64,000 bases of DNA from positions 1,525,501 through 1,589,500 of the forward strand of contig JACKNC010000001.1 of assembly GCA_024235095.1 (NCBI GenBank). The letters run 5' to 3'. The position numbers and the translations under genes were made by a program. Below are positions 51,190 through 60,013 of this stretch, piece after piece. How positions within the stretch are numbered: position 1 is the stretch's first letter; each line of letters opens with the position of its first letter. The notes under the pieces were generated by a model, which saw only the letters and a list, made by a program, of their open reading frames with translations, was not told where the DNA came from and made no database searches. This stretch comes from Gammaproteobacteria bacterium (lineage in GTDB: Bacteria > Pseudomonadota > Gammaproteobacteria > Competibacterales > Competibacteraceae).

Positions 51190-52935
51190 GTGGAACCGAT
51201 CACTGGCGCTGAAATTCTGGTCCGCTGCCTTCACGAAGAAGGCGTTGAATGCATGTTTGGCTATCCGGGCGGTGCTGTCCTGCATATCTACGACGCCCTG
51301 TACGCCCAGGAAAAAATCAAGCATGTCCTGGTCCGCCATGAACAGGCCGCGGTCCACGCCGCCGAGGGCTATGCCCGCGCCAGCGGCAAGACCGGCGTGG
51401 TGCTGGTCACATCCGGCCCCGGCGTCACCAATGCCGTCACCGGCATCGCCGACGCTTACATGGATTCTATTCCGCTGGTGATCTTCTCCGGTCAGGTGCC
51501 TACCGCCCTGATCGGTAACGACGCCTTCCAGGAAGTCGATGCGGTCGGCATCACCCGGCCCTGCGTCAAGCATAACTTCCTGGTCCGGGACATCAAAAAT
51601 CTGGCGGAAACCGTTAAGAAAGCCTTTTATATCGCCAGCACTGGCCGTCCTGGCCCGGTATTGGTCGACCTGCCAAAGGACATCACTATCGGCAAGGCCG
51701 AGTTTCATTATCCCAAGAAAGTCAAGTTGCGTTCGTACAATCCGACGATCAAGGGTCACGCCGGGCAAATACGCAAAGCGGTGGATTTGATCCTGTCCGC
51801 CAAGCAACCGATGATCTACAGCGGCGGTGGCGTCATTCTGAGCGAAGGCTCCACGGAATTGGTGGAACTCGCCCAACTGCTCGGTTACCCGATCACCAAC
51901 ACCCTGATGGGGCTGGGCGCTTATCCAGCCACCGACCAGCAGTTCATCGGTATGCTAGGGATGCATGGCACATATGAAGCCAACATGGCGATGCATCATT
52001 GCGACGTGTTGATCGCCATTGGCGCGCGTTTTGACGACCGAGTGACCGGTAAGATCGACCGGTTCTGCCCGGAGGCCAAAATCGTTCACGTCGATATTGA
52101 TCCGTCGTCGATTTCCAAGAATGTACTGGTCGATATTCCCATCGTCGGCTCGGTGCCGAATGTGTTGCGGGCCATGATCAGCGTGATCCGCGACGAGAAG
52201 CTCAAGCCTGACGCCAAGGCATTGGAGCACTGGTGGCGACAGATCGACGAGTGGCGGGCGATGAAGTCGTTGAGCTATCGCCAGAGCGATGAAGTGATCA
52301 AGCCGCAGTACGTGATCGAGAAGTTGTATCAGGTCACTGAAGGCAAAGCGATTATTACTTCGGATGTCGGCCAGCATCAGATGTGGGCAGCGCAGTATTA
52401 TCATTTTGACCGGCCGCGCCAATGGATCAATTCCGGCGGTCTCGGCACCATGGGTTTTGGCTTGCCGGCGGCGATGGGCGCCAAACTGGCGTTTCCTGAT
52501 CAGGATGTGGCCTGCGTGACCGGCGATGGCAGCATCCAGATGATGTTGCAGGAATTGTCGACCATGAAGCAGTACTACACGCCGGTCAAGATTGTGAATC
52601 TGAATAACGGCTATCTCGGCATGGTGCGGCAGTGGCAGGAGTTTTTCTACCAGAAGCGCTATAGCATGACTTATCTGGAAGCGCTGCCGAATTTTGTCAT
52701 GCTGGCCGAAGCGTATGGCCATGTCGGGATGCGCATCGAGAAACCGGGCGATGTGGAAGGCGCGTTGCGCGAGGCGTTCGCCATGAAGGATCGCACAGTG
52801 TTCCTGGATTTTATTACCGATCAAAGCGAGAACGTGTTCCCGATGATTCCCTCGGGCGGCGGCCAGAACGAGATGCTGCTGGCCGAGCGCGACGAGATGG
52901 TTTCGACTCATGAAGAAGGGATGGTGCTGGTGTGA
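51190..52935 (+). CDS. ilvB: Acetolactate synthase large subunit
   Basis: The protein has 581 residues and makes acetolactate or acetohydroxybutyrate in branched-chain amino-acid synthesis. The start is the GTG at 51190, with AGGAG eight bases upstream. The thiamine-diphosphate N-domain has FGYPGGAVLHIYDAL near 21-35 and RHEQAAVHAAEGYARASGK near 48-66 (catalytic Glu). The central FAD domain follows, then VTGDGSIQMMLQELSTMKQY near 448-467 and NNGYLGMVRQWQEFFY near 475-490 for the cofactor. It overlaps ilvH by 4 bp. No leader peptide with repeated Leu, Ile or Val codons was seen in the upstream 150 bp, so classical attenuation is not evident. Confidence 0.95.
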   Translation: MEPITGAEILVRCLHEEGVECMFGYPGGAVLHIYDALYAQEKIKHVLVRHEQAAVHAAEGYARASGKTGVVLVTSGPGVTNAVTGIADAYMDSIPLVIFSGQVPTALIGNDAFQEVDAVGITRPCVKHNFLVRDIKNLAETVKKAFYIASTGRPGPVLVDLPKDITIGKAEFHYPKKVKLRSYNPTIKGHAGQIRKAVDLILSAKQPMIYSGGGVILSEGSTELVELAQLLGYPITNTLMGLGAYPATDQQFIGMLGMHGTYEANMAMHHCDVLIAIGARFDDRVTGKIDRFCPEAKIVHVDIDPSSISKNVLVDIPIVGSVPNVLRAMISVIRDEKLKPDAKALEHWWRQIDEWRAMKSLSYRQSDEVIKPQYVIEKLYQVTEGKAIITSDVGQHQMWAAQYYHFDRPRQWINSGGLGTMGFGLPAAMGAKLAFPDQDVACVTGDGSIQMMLQELSTMKQYYTPVKIVNLNNGYLGMVRQWQEFFYQKRYSMTYLEALPNFVMLAEAYGHVGMRIEKPGDVEGALREAFAMKDRTVFLDFITDQSENVFPMIPSGGGQNEMLLAERDEMVSTHEEGMVLV

Positions 52936-53438
52936 GCAATAATAGCAATCGTCATGTGATTTCCATTTTGATGGAAAACGAGGCCGGCGCGTTGTCGCGG
53001 GTGGCCAATCTGTTCTCGGCGCGCGGCTATAACATTGAAAGTCTGACCGTCGCCCCGACCGATGACCCGACCCTGTCGCGGCTGACCTTGGTCACTTCCG
53101 GCAATGAGCAGATCATCGAGCAGATTGTCAAACAGCTCAACAAGCTGATTGATGTAGTCAAGTTGATCGACCTGAGCGAGACCGATTCCATCGAGCGGGA
53201 GTTGATGCTGATCAAGACTAAAGCGATTGGCGAGCAGCGCGCCGAGATGATGCGCCTGTCGGAAATTTTCGGCGGACACATTCTCGACGTGACCGAGTCG
53301 ACCTATACCATCGAGTTGACTGGTACCGGTGGGAAACTGGACAACTTCCTGAACGCGGTTGAGAAGGACGCCATTCTGGAAGTAGTGCGCTCCGGCGCAA
53401 CGGGTATTGCGCGAGGGCAGAAGGCGCTGCACGTTTAA
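52932..53438 (+). CDS. ilvH: Acetolactate synthase small (regulatory) subunit
   Basis: The 168-residue protein starts at the GTG at 52932, overlapping the ilvB stop. The N-terminal ACT domain reads HVISILMENEAGALSRVANL near 8-27 and RGYNIESLTVAPTDD near 31-45. It binds valine and controls the large subunit. The C-terminal half (LMLIKTKAIGEQRAEMMRLS, then IFGGHILDVTESTYTIELTG) has the usual second fold. A strong hairpin 30 bp after the stop would end the transcript before the next genes. Confidence 0.95.
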   Translation: MSNNSNRHVISILMENEAGALSRVANLFSARGYNIESLTVAPTDDPTLSRLTLVTSGNEQIIEQIVKQLNKLIDVVKLIDLSETDSIERELMLIKTKAIGEQRAEMMRLSEIFGGHILDVTESTYTIELTGTGGKLDNFLNAVEKDAILEVVRSGATGIARGQKALHV

Positions 53439-53468
53439 TTCAGGGTATTTCTCACGCTTTGTTGCTTT

Positions 53469-53494
53469 GACAGGGGCCGCAATCGGCCCCTGTC
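53469..53494 (+). terminator. Hairpin downstream of ilvH
   Basis: A perfect 11-bp stem (GACAGGGGCCG / CGGCCCCTGTC) with the loop CAAT lies 30 bp after the ilvH stop. The following GTTGATTT is only modestly T-rich. It probably ends or attenuates the ilvBH transcript, so the two inserted genes and ilvC may need another promoter. Confidence 0.6.
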
Positions 53495-53543
53495 GTTGAT
53501 TTCAAGTCATTCGCCGATATCGATAAGCTTAAAGGAAAAGTAG

Positions 53544-54149
53544 ATGTCTTACAGTGACTTTACTCTCGAAAAAATTCAACAAAGCTTTGCGTTAAAGATG
53601 GTTGAAGATCAGGATTTATTTTCTTCCATTCTTGAAATCGAAATCAGCAATATTCTCAAGCAAAATCTTGAGCTGAAGGTTCCTTTGGCGTTAGCGATCA
53701 ACACCGAAAAAGCCCGCTCAGAGTTCATCATTGCCGAAGTTTTAGTTGAACTGAAAAGAATATTAAATGGCAAAATTAGCCTGTTTTCCGGTATCAATCT
53801 GGATGTGGATAAAGAGAAAGGTTTGAATGGATATTGCGATTTCATTGTCAGTCAATCATCTGAACAATTTTTCCTGAAAGCGCCGATCATTACGATTGTG
53901 GAAGCTAAAAACGAGAATATACCCAGTGGCATCGGTCAATGTATCGCGGAAATGATCGCTGCCCGTTTATTTAATGAACAAGCCGCGCAACCCATTGAAA
54001 GACTCTATGGCGCTGTGACGATTGGCAACATCTGGAAATTTTTGAAATATGAACAGGGCGCTGTTTATATTGATCAGCAGGAATACCATATCAGCCAAGT
54101 CGGCAAAATCGTCGGCATCCTGGCGGCGATGGCGACTGAAATGGCCTGA
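53544..54149 (+). CDS. PD-(D/E)XK-like protein, first of a tandem pair
   Basis: The 201-residue protein shows the likely restriction-endonuclease-fold core: Glu 60 in EKARSEFIIAE, Asp 99 in NGYCDF, and Glu 120 / Lys 122 in TIVEAKNEN, then GIGQCIAEMIAAR near 129-141, as in nuclease families where Gln follows. A final LYGAVTIGNIWKF strand pair is shared with the next gene. It is soluble and has no signal. A good ribosome site (AAGGAAA) precedes the ATG. GC is lower than in the ilv genes. It lies between ilvH and ilvC, not a usual position. It is paralogous with the next gene. Nuclease activity is inferred from residues only; target unknown. Confidence 0.7.
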   Translation: MSYSDFTLEKIQQSFALKMVEDQDLFSSILEIEISNILKQNLELKVPLALAINTEKARSEFIIAEVLVELKRILNGKISLFSGINLDVDKEKGLNGYCDFIVSQSSEQFFLKAPIITIVEAKNENIPSGIGQCIAEMIAARLFNEQAAQPIERLYGAVTIGNIWKFLKYEQGAVYIDQQEYHISQVGKIVGILAAMATEMA

Positions 54150-54169
54150 GTGAAACAGATGTAAAAAAC

Positions 54170-54772
54170 ATGTCTTTCAGCGATTATAAAACACTGGCCC
54201 AAGTGCAGCGGGAATATCAGATTAAATACGCTGAAGGGGTTTTTATTGAAAAAAATCTGCTTCCTCCAGCCGACACGTTCCTGGTTGAGTTCGATTTCAA
54301 CATCAACACGATGGACGCCTTTTCGTCGGAAGCCGCCCGTTGCGAACTGTTGATCTTTCCAGTTTTGCGGGAGGCTTATAAAAAGCTTTCCACGGAAATG
54401 GAACTGTGGATTCAAAAACCGATTGCTTATGATGAAAAACTCAATGGGACGCCCGATTACCTGTTTGCCAAGCGTTCACCCTTGGGCAAAACGGTGCTGG
54501 AATTTCCACTGCTCGCCGTGGTCGAGGCCAAAAAGAGCGACTTCGAACAGGGCTGGGGACAATGCTTGGCCGAACTGGTGGCCATGCAGAAATTGAATAA
54601 TGATTCTATAAGCACTGTGTATGGGATTGTCACGGATGGCAAATACTGGGAATTTGGTCAATTAACCGAAAATCTCTTTACCAAAAATCGCGAAAGCTTT
54701 TCCATCGATGCCCTGCCCGAACTCCTGGGCGCATTGGATTTTCTCCTGAGCGCTGCCCGCCAGCCAACCTGA
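54170..54772 (+). CDS. PD-(D/E)XK-like protein, second of a tandem pair
   Basis: The 200-residue protein follows its paralogue after 20 bp and precedes ilvC by 14 bp. It shares the same order of motifs: Glu 59 (AARCELLIFP), Asp 96 (NGTPDYLF), Glu 119 / Lys 121 (AVVEAKKSD), GWGQCLAELVAMQK near 128-141 and VYGIVTDGKYWEF near 150-162. Pairwise identity with the first copy is low outside these motifs, so the duplication is old. A Cys at 58 is specific to this copy. No partner such as a methyltransferase, antitoxin or NTPase is present, so it does not look like a classical restriction system. Function is unknown. Confidence 0.7.
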   Translation: MSFSDYKTLAQVQREYQIKYAEGVFIEKNLLPPADTFLVEFDFNINTMDAFSSEAARCELLIFPVLREAYKKLSTEMELWIQKPIAYDEKLNGTPDYLFAKRSPLGKTVLEFPLLAVVEAKKSDFEQGWGQCLAELVAMQKLNNDSISTVYGIVTDGKYWEFGQLTENLFTKNRESFSIDALPELLGALDFLLSAARQPT

Positions 54773-54786
54773 AGGTATCATCAAAA

Positions 54787-55800
54787 ATGAAGGTTTATTA
54801 CGACAAAGACGCCGACCTGTCCTTAATCAAGGCTAAAACCGTTGCGATCATTGGTTATGGTTCTCAAGGCCACGCCCATGCGCTCAACCTGCGCGACTCC
54901 GGCGTGAACGTGATCGTTGGGTTACGTCCGGGTTCTACCTCCGCCGTCAAAGCTGAGAACGCTGGATTAACGGTTAAACCCGTTGAAGAGGCCGCCGCCG
55001 CTGCAGATGTAATAATGATCCTCGCGCCTGACGAGCATCAGGGCGCCATCTATCGGCAGATCGAACCTAAGTTGAAGCAGGGCGCAGCGCTGGCCTTCGC
55101 CCACGGTTTCAATATTCATTTTGGCGCAGTGATGCCACGCGCCGATCTCGACGTGATCATGATCGCTCCCAAGGGACCGGGTCATCTGGTTCGCTCCACT
55201 TATACGCAGGGCGGCGGCGTTCCCTCGCTGATTGCCGTGGCGCAGGACGCTTCCGGTCAGGCCCGCGACATTGCGCTGTCCTATGCTTCAGCGAATGGCG
55301 GCGGTCGCGCCGGCGTGATTGAAACCAGCTTCCGCGAGGAATGCGAGACCGATCTGTTCGGCGAACAGGTGGTGCTGTGCGGTGGTTTGACCTCGCTGAT
55401 TCAAGCCGGATTTGAAACGCTGGTGGAAGCCGGTTACGCGCCGGAAATGGCCTATTTCGAGTGCCTGCACGAAGTGAAGCTGATCGTGGATTTAATCTAC
55501 GAGGGCGGCATCGCCAATATGCGCTACTCGATCTCCAACACAGCGGAATATGGCGATCTCACGCGCGGGCCGCGCATTGTGACCGAGGACACCAAAGCGG
55601 AAATGCGCCGGATTCTCAAGGAAATCCAGACCGGCCAGTTTGCCCGCGAATTCATTCTGGAAAACCAGGCCGGTGCGCCGGTGTTGAAGGCCAACCGCCG
55701 CATCAGCCGCGAGCATCAGATTGAGCAGGTCGGCGAAAAGTTGCGCGGCATGATGCCGTGGATTAAAGCCAATCGGCTGGTGGATACCAGCAAGAATTAA
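54787..55800 (+). CDS. ilvC: Ketol-acid reductoisomerase
   Basis: The 337-residue class I enzyme converts acetolactate to dihydroxyisovalerate with NADPH and Mg2+. IIGYGSQGHAHALNLRDSGV near 22-41 is the NADPH loop, and the acidic metal ligands are in the knotted C-terminal domain (ETDLFGEQVVLCGG near 190-203 and ECLHEVKLIVDLIYEGG near 224-240). The start is the ATG at 54787, 14 bp after the second nuclease-like gene, and AAGG precedes it. pssA starts 4 bp after its stop. In the usual order ilvC follows ilvBH directly; here two genes and a hairpin intervene. Confidence 0.97.
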   Translation: MKVYYDKDADLSLIKAKTVAIIGYGSQGHAHALNLRDSGVNVIVGLRPGSTSAVKAENAGLTVKPVEEAAAAADVIMILAPDEHQGAIYRQIEPKLKQGAALAFAHGFNIHFGAVMPRADLDVIMIAPKGPGHLVRSTYTQGGGVPSLIAVAQDASGQARDIALSYASANGGGRAGVIETSFREECETDLFGEQVVLCGGLTSLIQAGFETLVEAGYAPEMAYFECLHEVKLIVDLIYEGGIANMRYSISNTAEYGDLTRGPRIVTEDTKAEMRRILKEIQTGQFAREFILENQAGAPVLKANRRISREHQIEQVGEKLRGMMPWIKANRLVDTSKN

Positions 55801-55803
55801 CCA

Positions 55804-56583
55804 GTGAACGAAGAGTCCCCGCAAGCGCGCCGTTCGCGCGGCGTCTATCTGCTGCCCAATCTGTTCACGACCGCCGCGCTGTTCTGTGGCTTCTACGCGA
55901 TCATTGCCGCTTTGCGGGGACGCTTTGAAGTCGCCGCCATCGCCGTATTCGTAGCTATGATCCTGGACGGATTGGACGGGCGGGTGGCGCGCATGACCCA
56001 TACCGAAAGCGAGTTTGGCGCACAGTATGACAGCATGGCCGACCTGGTGTCCTTTGGCTTGGCGCCCGCGTTGATCATGTATGAATGGGCGCTCGGCTCC
56101 ATGGCGGACATGGGCGGTTTCCTGGCCAAACTCGGCTGGCTGGCGGCGTTTTTCTACACGGTCATGGCGGCGTTACGACTGGCCCGGTTCAATGTGCAAC
56201 TGGGCAGCACCGACAAACGCTACTTTATTGGCCTACCCAGTCCTTCGGCGGCGGCGATCATGGCGGGGATGGTCTGGTTCTGCACCGACCTGGGACTGGA
56301 CGGTCCGCACATGCGATGGCCTGCGCTGATCGTTACCATTGGCGCGGGCGCGCTCATGTTCAGCAATATTCTTTATTTCAGCTTCAAGCAGTTCGATTTG
56401 CGCGGGCGCATGCCATTTATGACGGCGCTGCTGGTGGTGCTGATCTTCGTGTTCACTTCGATCGATCCGCCCAAGGTGCTGTTTCTCGGCTTCCTGATTT
56501 ATGGGTTATCGGGTCCGGTCCTGTATCTAACGCGGCGGTTGCGCGCCCGCCGCCGCGCGCAGGAATCGGAGCGGACAGAGTAA
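55804..56583 (+). CDS. pssA: CDP-diacylglycerol-serine O-phosphatidyltransferase
   Basis: The 259-residue membrane enzyme makes phosphatidylserine. It starts at a GTG (55804) right after ilvC. The CDP-alcohol phosphatidyltransferase motif D-G-x2-A-R-x8-G-x3-D-x3-D is present: LDGLDGRVARMTHTESEFGA, then QYDSMADLVSFGLAPAL near 73-89. About eight membrane spans follow. The form resembles the membrane-bound type (Bacillus/Sinorhizobium-like) and not the soluble E. coli type. Linkage of pssA to ilvC is found in many proteobacteria. Confidence 0.9.
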   Translation: MNEESPQARRSRGVYLLPNLFTTAALFCGFYAIIAALRGRFEVAAIAVFVAMILDGLDGRVARMTHTESEFGAQYDSMADLVSFGLAPALIMYEWALGSMADMGGFLAKLGWLAAFFYTVMAALRLARFNVQLGSTDKRYFIGLPSPSAAAIMAGMVWFCTDLGLDGPHMRWPALIVTIGAGALMFSNILYFSFKQFDLRGRMPFMTALLVVLIFVFTSIDPPKVLFLGFLIYGLSGPVLYLTRRLRARRRAQESERTE

Positions 56584-56679
56584 TGCCGTTAAGAGGCTAC
56601 AGCGTCTTCAAATACCCTTGAATTTTCCGAAACTCCTCTGGTCTGGGCGCTGGTTCAGTAATATTCTTCGATAACATAG

Positions 56680-58602
56680 TTAAGTAAGATCAATAACAAG
56701 CGCATCAATCGCTTCCTGAACCTCCAGCCATTCCGTTTCCAGCGCTGCCAGCTCTCGATCTACTTCACCCTTGCGCAACAGCCATTCCTTGAGCCGGTTC
56801 TTATTGACTTCCTCGTAACTAGCCGGATCGGCGAGAGCCATATCCAGGGTTTTCTGTTCCTGGTGCAACCGATCCATGCGCTGTTCAAGCGTGCGGATTT
56901 GCTGATCCAGCGGCTTGCGTTTAATCGCCAGTTGCTGACGACGCTCCGCATCCTGGCGCTTCTGTTCGCGGCGCTCTACTGCGCTAATCCCGGCGCTGGC
57001 ATTGCTCGCAGTCGCATCGCGCTGGACCGCACGCTGTTGGGCATTCAACCAGTCCCGATAATCCTCCAGATCGCCGTTGAACGGTTGCGCTCCGCCGTTC
57101 GCAACCAGCAGGAATTCATCCGTCACGGTGCGCAGCAAATGGCGGTCATGCGAAACCACGATCAGCGCGCCCTGATAATCCTGCAAGGCCAGCGTCAGGG
57201 CGTGACGCATTTCCAGATCGAGGTGATTGGTCGGCTCGTCCAGCAACAGCAGATTGGGCCGTTGCCAGATGAGCAAGGCCAGCGCCAGGCGGGCTTTTTC
57301 CCCGCCGGAAAAGGGCGCGACTGCTTCCAGCGCCCGGTCGCCGGCAAAACCGAAGCCGCCGAGGAAATTGCGCAAGTCCTGATCGCTGGTCCGCGCGTCG
57401 AGTTGCTGTAAATGCCGCAGCGGACTCCAGTCCGGTCGCAGTTGCTCCAGTTGATGCTGGGCGAAGTAACCGATCATCAGCCCCTGGCCGGTTTCCATCC
57501 GCCCGGCTAGTGGGGACAGTATGCCAGCCAGCAGTTTGATCAATGTGGATTTGCCAGCGCCGTTGTGACCGAGTAACCCGATCCGCGCGCCGGAACCGAT
57601 CACCAGATGAACCCGCTCCACTACGGGCCGTCCGTCGTAACCTGCCGCCACGTTTTCAACCGTCAGCAAGGGATTCGGCAATCGTTCCGGCGGCGCGAAC
57701 TGGAATTGAAAGGGTGAATCGACGTGAGCGGCGGCGATGCGCTCCATGCGCTCCAGAGCTTTCACACGACTTTGCGCCTGCCGCGCTTTGGTCGCCTTGG
57801 CGCGGAAGCGGGTGATGAAACTTTCCAGATGGGCGATTTCCCGCTGCTGCTTCTCATACGCCGCCTGTTGCAGCGCCAATCGGGCGGCGCGTTGTTCCTC
57901 GAAGTCGGCGTAGTTGCCTGGATACAAGGTTACGCGCTGTTGATCGATATGGACAATGTGATCGGCGACGTTGTCCAGCACATCGCGGTCATGGGAGATG
58001 AGCAGCAACGTGCCGGGGTAGGCGCGCAGCCATTGCTCCAGCCACAGCACCGCGTCCAGATCGAGATGATTCGTCGGTTCGTCCAGCAACAATAGATCGG
58101 AGCGGCACATCAGCGCCCGCGCCAGGTTCAAGCGCACCCGCCAGCCGCCGGAAAATTCCGCGACCGGTCGCTCCAGTTGTTCCGCGGAAAAACCCAGTCC
58201 CGCCATCAGCTTGCCGGCGCGAGCGCGGGCGCTGTAACCGCCAATCGCATCAAAACGGGCGTGCAACTCCGCCTGGTGCGTTCCGTTGTGAGCCGCTTCG
58301 GCGACCTGGATATCCTGTTCAATCCGGCGCAGTTCGGCATCGCCATCCAGCACATACTCCAGCGCTGGAGTGGGCAACGCCGGGGTTTCCTGGGCGACAT
58401 GGGCAATCGTCCAGCGGGCCGGCAGGTCGAGATCGCCAGTATCGGGATGCAATTCGTCGCGCAACAGGGCGAACAGACTGGATTTGCCACAGCCATTGGG
58501 GCCGACCACGCCGACTTTCCAACCAGGATGGACGGTCAACGAGACGTGATCGAACAGCGGCTTGCCGCCGCGTTGCAGGGAGAGTTGGCGAAGGGTGAGC
58601 AT
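56680..58602 (-). CDS. yheS: ABC-F ATPase, YheS-like
   Basis: From the ATG at 58602 the protein has 640 residues. It carries two ATPase domains in tandem: GPNGCGKSSLFALL near 35-48 and FSGGWRVRLNLARALM near 150-165 in the first, then GHNGAGKSTLIKLL near 341-354 and FSGGEKARLALALL near 427-440 in the second. Between them lies the interdomain linker (KQQREIAHLESFITRFRAKA). A C-terminal coiled coil follows. ABC-F proteins bind the ribosome E site and relieve stalled translation. YheS-type has been linked to peptide-induced stalling. An upstream ATG at 58644 would add 14 residues, which are not family-like. Confidence 0.92.
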   Translation of the reverse strand: MLTLRQLSLQRGGKPLFDHVSLTVHPGWKVGVVGPNGCGKSSLFALLRDELHPDTGDLDLPARWTIAHVAQETPALPTPALEYVLDGDAELRRIEQDIQVAEAAHNGTHQAELHARFDAIGGYSARARAGKLMAGLGFSAEQLERPVAEFSGGWRVRLNLARALMCRSDLLLLDEPTNHLDLDAVLWLEQWLRAYPGTLLLISHDRDVLDNVADHIVHIDQQRVTLYPGNYADFEEQRAARLALQQAAYEKQQREIAHLESFITRFRAKATKARQAQSRVKALERMERIAAAHVDSPFQFQFAPPERLPNPLLTVENVAAGYDGRPVVERVHLVIGSGARIGLLGHNGAGKSTLIKLLAGILSPLAGRMETGQGLMIGYFAQHQLEQLRPDWSPLRHLQQLDARTSDQDLRNFLGGFGFAGDRALEAVAPFSGGEKARLALALLIWQRPNLLLLDEPTNHLDLEMRHALTLALQDYQGALIVVSHDRHLLRTVTDEFLLVANGGAQPFNGDLEDYRDWLNAQQRAVQRDATASNASAGISAVERREQKRQDAERRQQLAIKRKPLDQQIRTLEQRMDRLHQEQKTLDMALADPASYEEVNKNRLKEWLLRKGEVDRELAALETEWLEVQEAIDALVIDLT

Positions 58603-58707
58603 GGGCGGCAAGTTTAGCAATTTACCGGCCATCATGGGATTCAATTCTTACCGGGACTCACTACAATCATTTTCTGAGCAACCTTCCCTTACTGCGCCCC
58701 GCATCCC

Positions 58708-59451
58708 ATGACCGATCAAGAGCTTCTACGCTACAGCCGGCAAATTTTGCTACCGGAATTCGATATTGCCGGTCAGGAACGCTTGCGCGACTCTCATGCG
58801 CTAATTATTGGTCTGGGCGGCTTGGGATCGCCAGTCGCGATGTACCTGGCTGCCGCTGGCGTGGGCCGCTTGACCCTGGTTGATTTCGACACGGTCGATC
58901 TGTCCAATCTGCAACGACAGATCATTCACTGCACAACAGACATCGGTCGACTCAAGGTTGAATCCGCGCGGGACACCCTGCGGGCGCTTAACCCGCTCAT
59001 CGAAGTTGAGACCCTGGCGCGGGCGCTGGGTGAAAAGGAATTGCTGGAACAGGCGTGGGGGGCGGATGTGGTCATCGATGCCTGCGACAATCGGTCGGCG
59101 CGACTGGCCATTAACACTGCTTGCGTCCAAACCGGAACACCGCTGGTAACCGGCGCTGCGATCCGGCTGGAGGGACAGGTGCTGGTCTGGCGACCAGGCG
59201 GAGAGAACGCCTGCTATCATTGTTTGTATCGGGAGGCTGCTGTGGAGCCGGAAACCTGCGCCCAAACCGGCATCCTCGCTCCAGTCGTCGGCATCATCGG
59301 CAGCATCCAGGCGACCGAGGCCATCAAGGTTTTGACGCAGCTTGGCGAACCGCTCGATGGCCGCCTGCTATTGCTGGACGCACTGCACATGGAGTGGCGG
59401 ACCATCAATGTGCGACGCTGGCCAGAGTGCCCAACGTGTGGATGCCGGTAG
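58708..59451 (+). CDS. moeB: Molybdopterin-synthase adenylyltransferase (MoeB/ThiF/HesA family)
   Basis: The 247 residues form the E1-like enzyme that adenylates the C-terminus of MoaD or a related sulfur carrier. GLGGLGSPVAMYLAAAGVG near 36-54 is the ATP-binding loop, LVDFDTVDLSNLQRQIIH near 57-74 the D...NxxRQ motif, DACDNRSAR near 127-135 includes the acidic site, and a CPTCGCR end supplies zinc-binding Cys with YHCLYR near 171-176. ThiF and HesA have the same fold, so the sulfur-carrier partner is uncertain. It is divergent from yheS and followed by a cyclic-nucleotide-binding protein. Confidence 0.87.
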   Translation: MTDQELLRYSRQILLPEFDIAGQERLRDSHALIIGLGGLGSPVAMYLAAAGVGRLTLVDFDTVDLSNLQRQIIHCTTDIGRLKVESARDTLRALNPLIEVETLARALGEKELLEQAWGADVVIDACDNRSARLAINTACVQTGTPLVTGAAIRLEGQVLVWRPGGENACYHCLYREAAVEPETCAQTGILAPVVGIIGSIQATEAIKVLTQLGEPLDGRLLLLDALHMEWRTINVRRWPECPTCGCR

Positions 59452-59482
59452 CACGCTGGATTTGATAAAGGAGGCTATGCTG

Positions 59483-59980
59483 ATGGCAGCCGCTTCGAAT
59501 ACGTTGAATTTGACCCGTCTGGAACACTCCTCGCAAAAAGTCGCTGAAATGCTCGACGCTACGTCTTGGGCAAAGGATTTTTCCTGGCAACAAATGCTGT
59601 TGATGGGTAACTATTTTAAACCCTGTTCGATCGACGCAGGATTGCTCCTGTTCGATGAAGGCGGTCCGGGCGGTTCCATGGGTATTTTGATCAAAGGCTG
59701 CATTGAAATTTATAAGAAAAACAAATTAATCGCTACTCTGCGGCCCGGCAGAACCTATGGCGAGATGTCCTTGATTGACCATCAGCCCCGCTCGGCGAAA
59801 GCCATCGCTAGAGAAGAGAGTGAATTGCTGATTATCGACGATGCGCTGTTTAAGAAACTGTCGGAAGACCATCCGCGCCTAGCGTTGCAGATCATTTTCA
59901 AGATCGCCTATTTCCTCAGTCAAAACTTGCGTAAAACCAGCGGAGATTTAAGTGACCTGTTGGCGGAGCACTCGGAATGA
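59483..59980 (+). CDS. Cyclic nucleotide-binding domain protein
   Basis: From the ATG at 59483 the protein has 165 residues; AAAGGAGG lies eight bases before it, whereas the ATG at 59477 is too close to it. One cNMP-binding beta-barrel is present: GLLLFDEGGPGGSMGILIKG near 47-66, IEIYKKNKLIATLRPGRTYG, then GEMSLIDHQPRSAKAIAREE near 93-112 with the phosphate-binding cassette (here H-Q-P-R-S-A-K). No helix-turn-helix follows, so it is not a Crp-type DNA-binding regulator. It may be a stand-alone sensor. It follows moeB by 31 bp. Confidence 0.82.
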   Translation: MAAASNTLNLTRLEHSSQKVAEMLDATSWAKDFSWQQMLLMGNYFKPCSIDAGLLLFDEGGPGGSMGILIKGCIEIYKKNKLIATLRPGRTYGEMSLIDHQPRSAKAIAREESELLIIDDALFKKLSEDHPRLALQIIFKIAYFLSQNLRKTSGDLSDLLAEHSE

Positions 59981-60013
59981 CATCCGCGGCCAGGATCGCT
60001 ATGCTTGCGCATC

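Noticed and set aside
53544..54772. The tandem pair as a toxin-antitoxin module
   Set aside because: The two proteins are paralogues of equal size with the same putative catalytic residues; neither looks like an antitoxin or DNA-binding partner.
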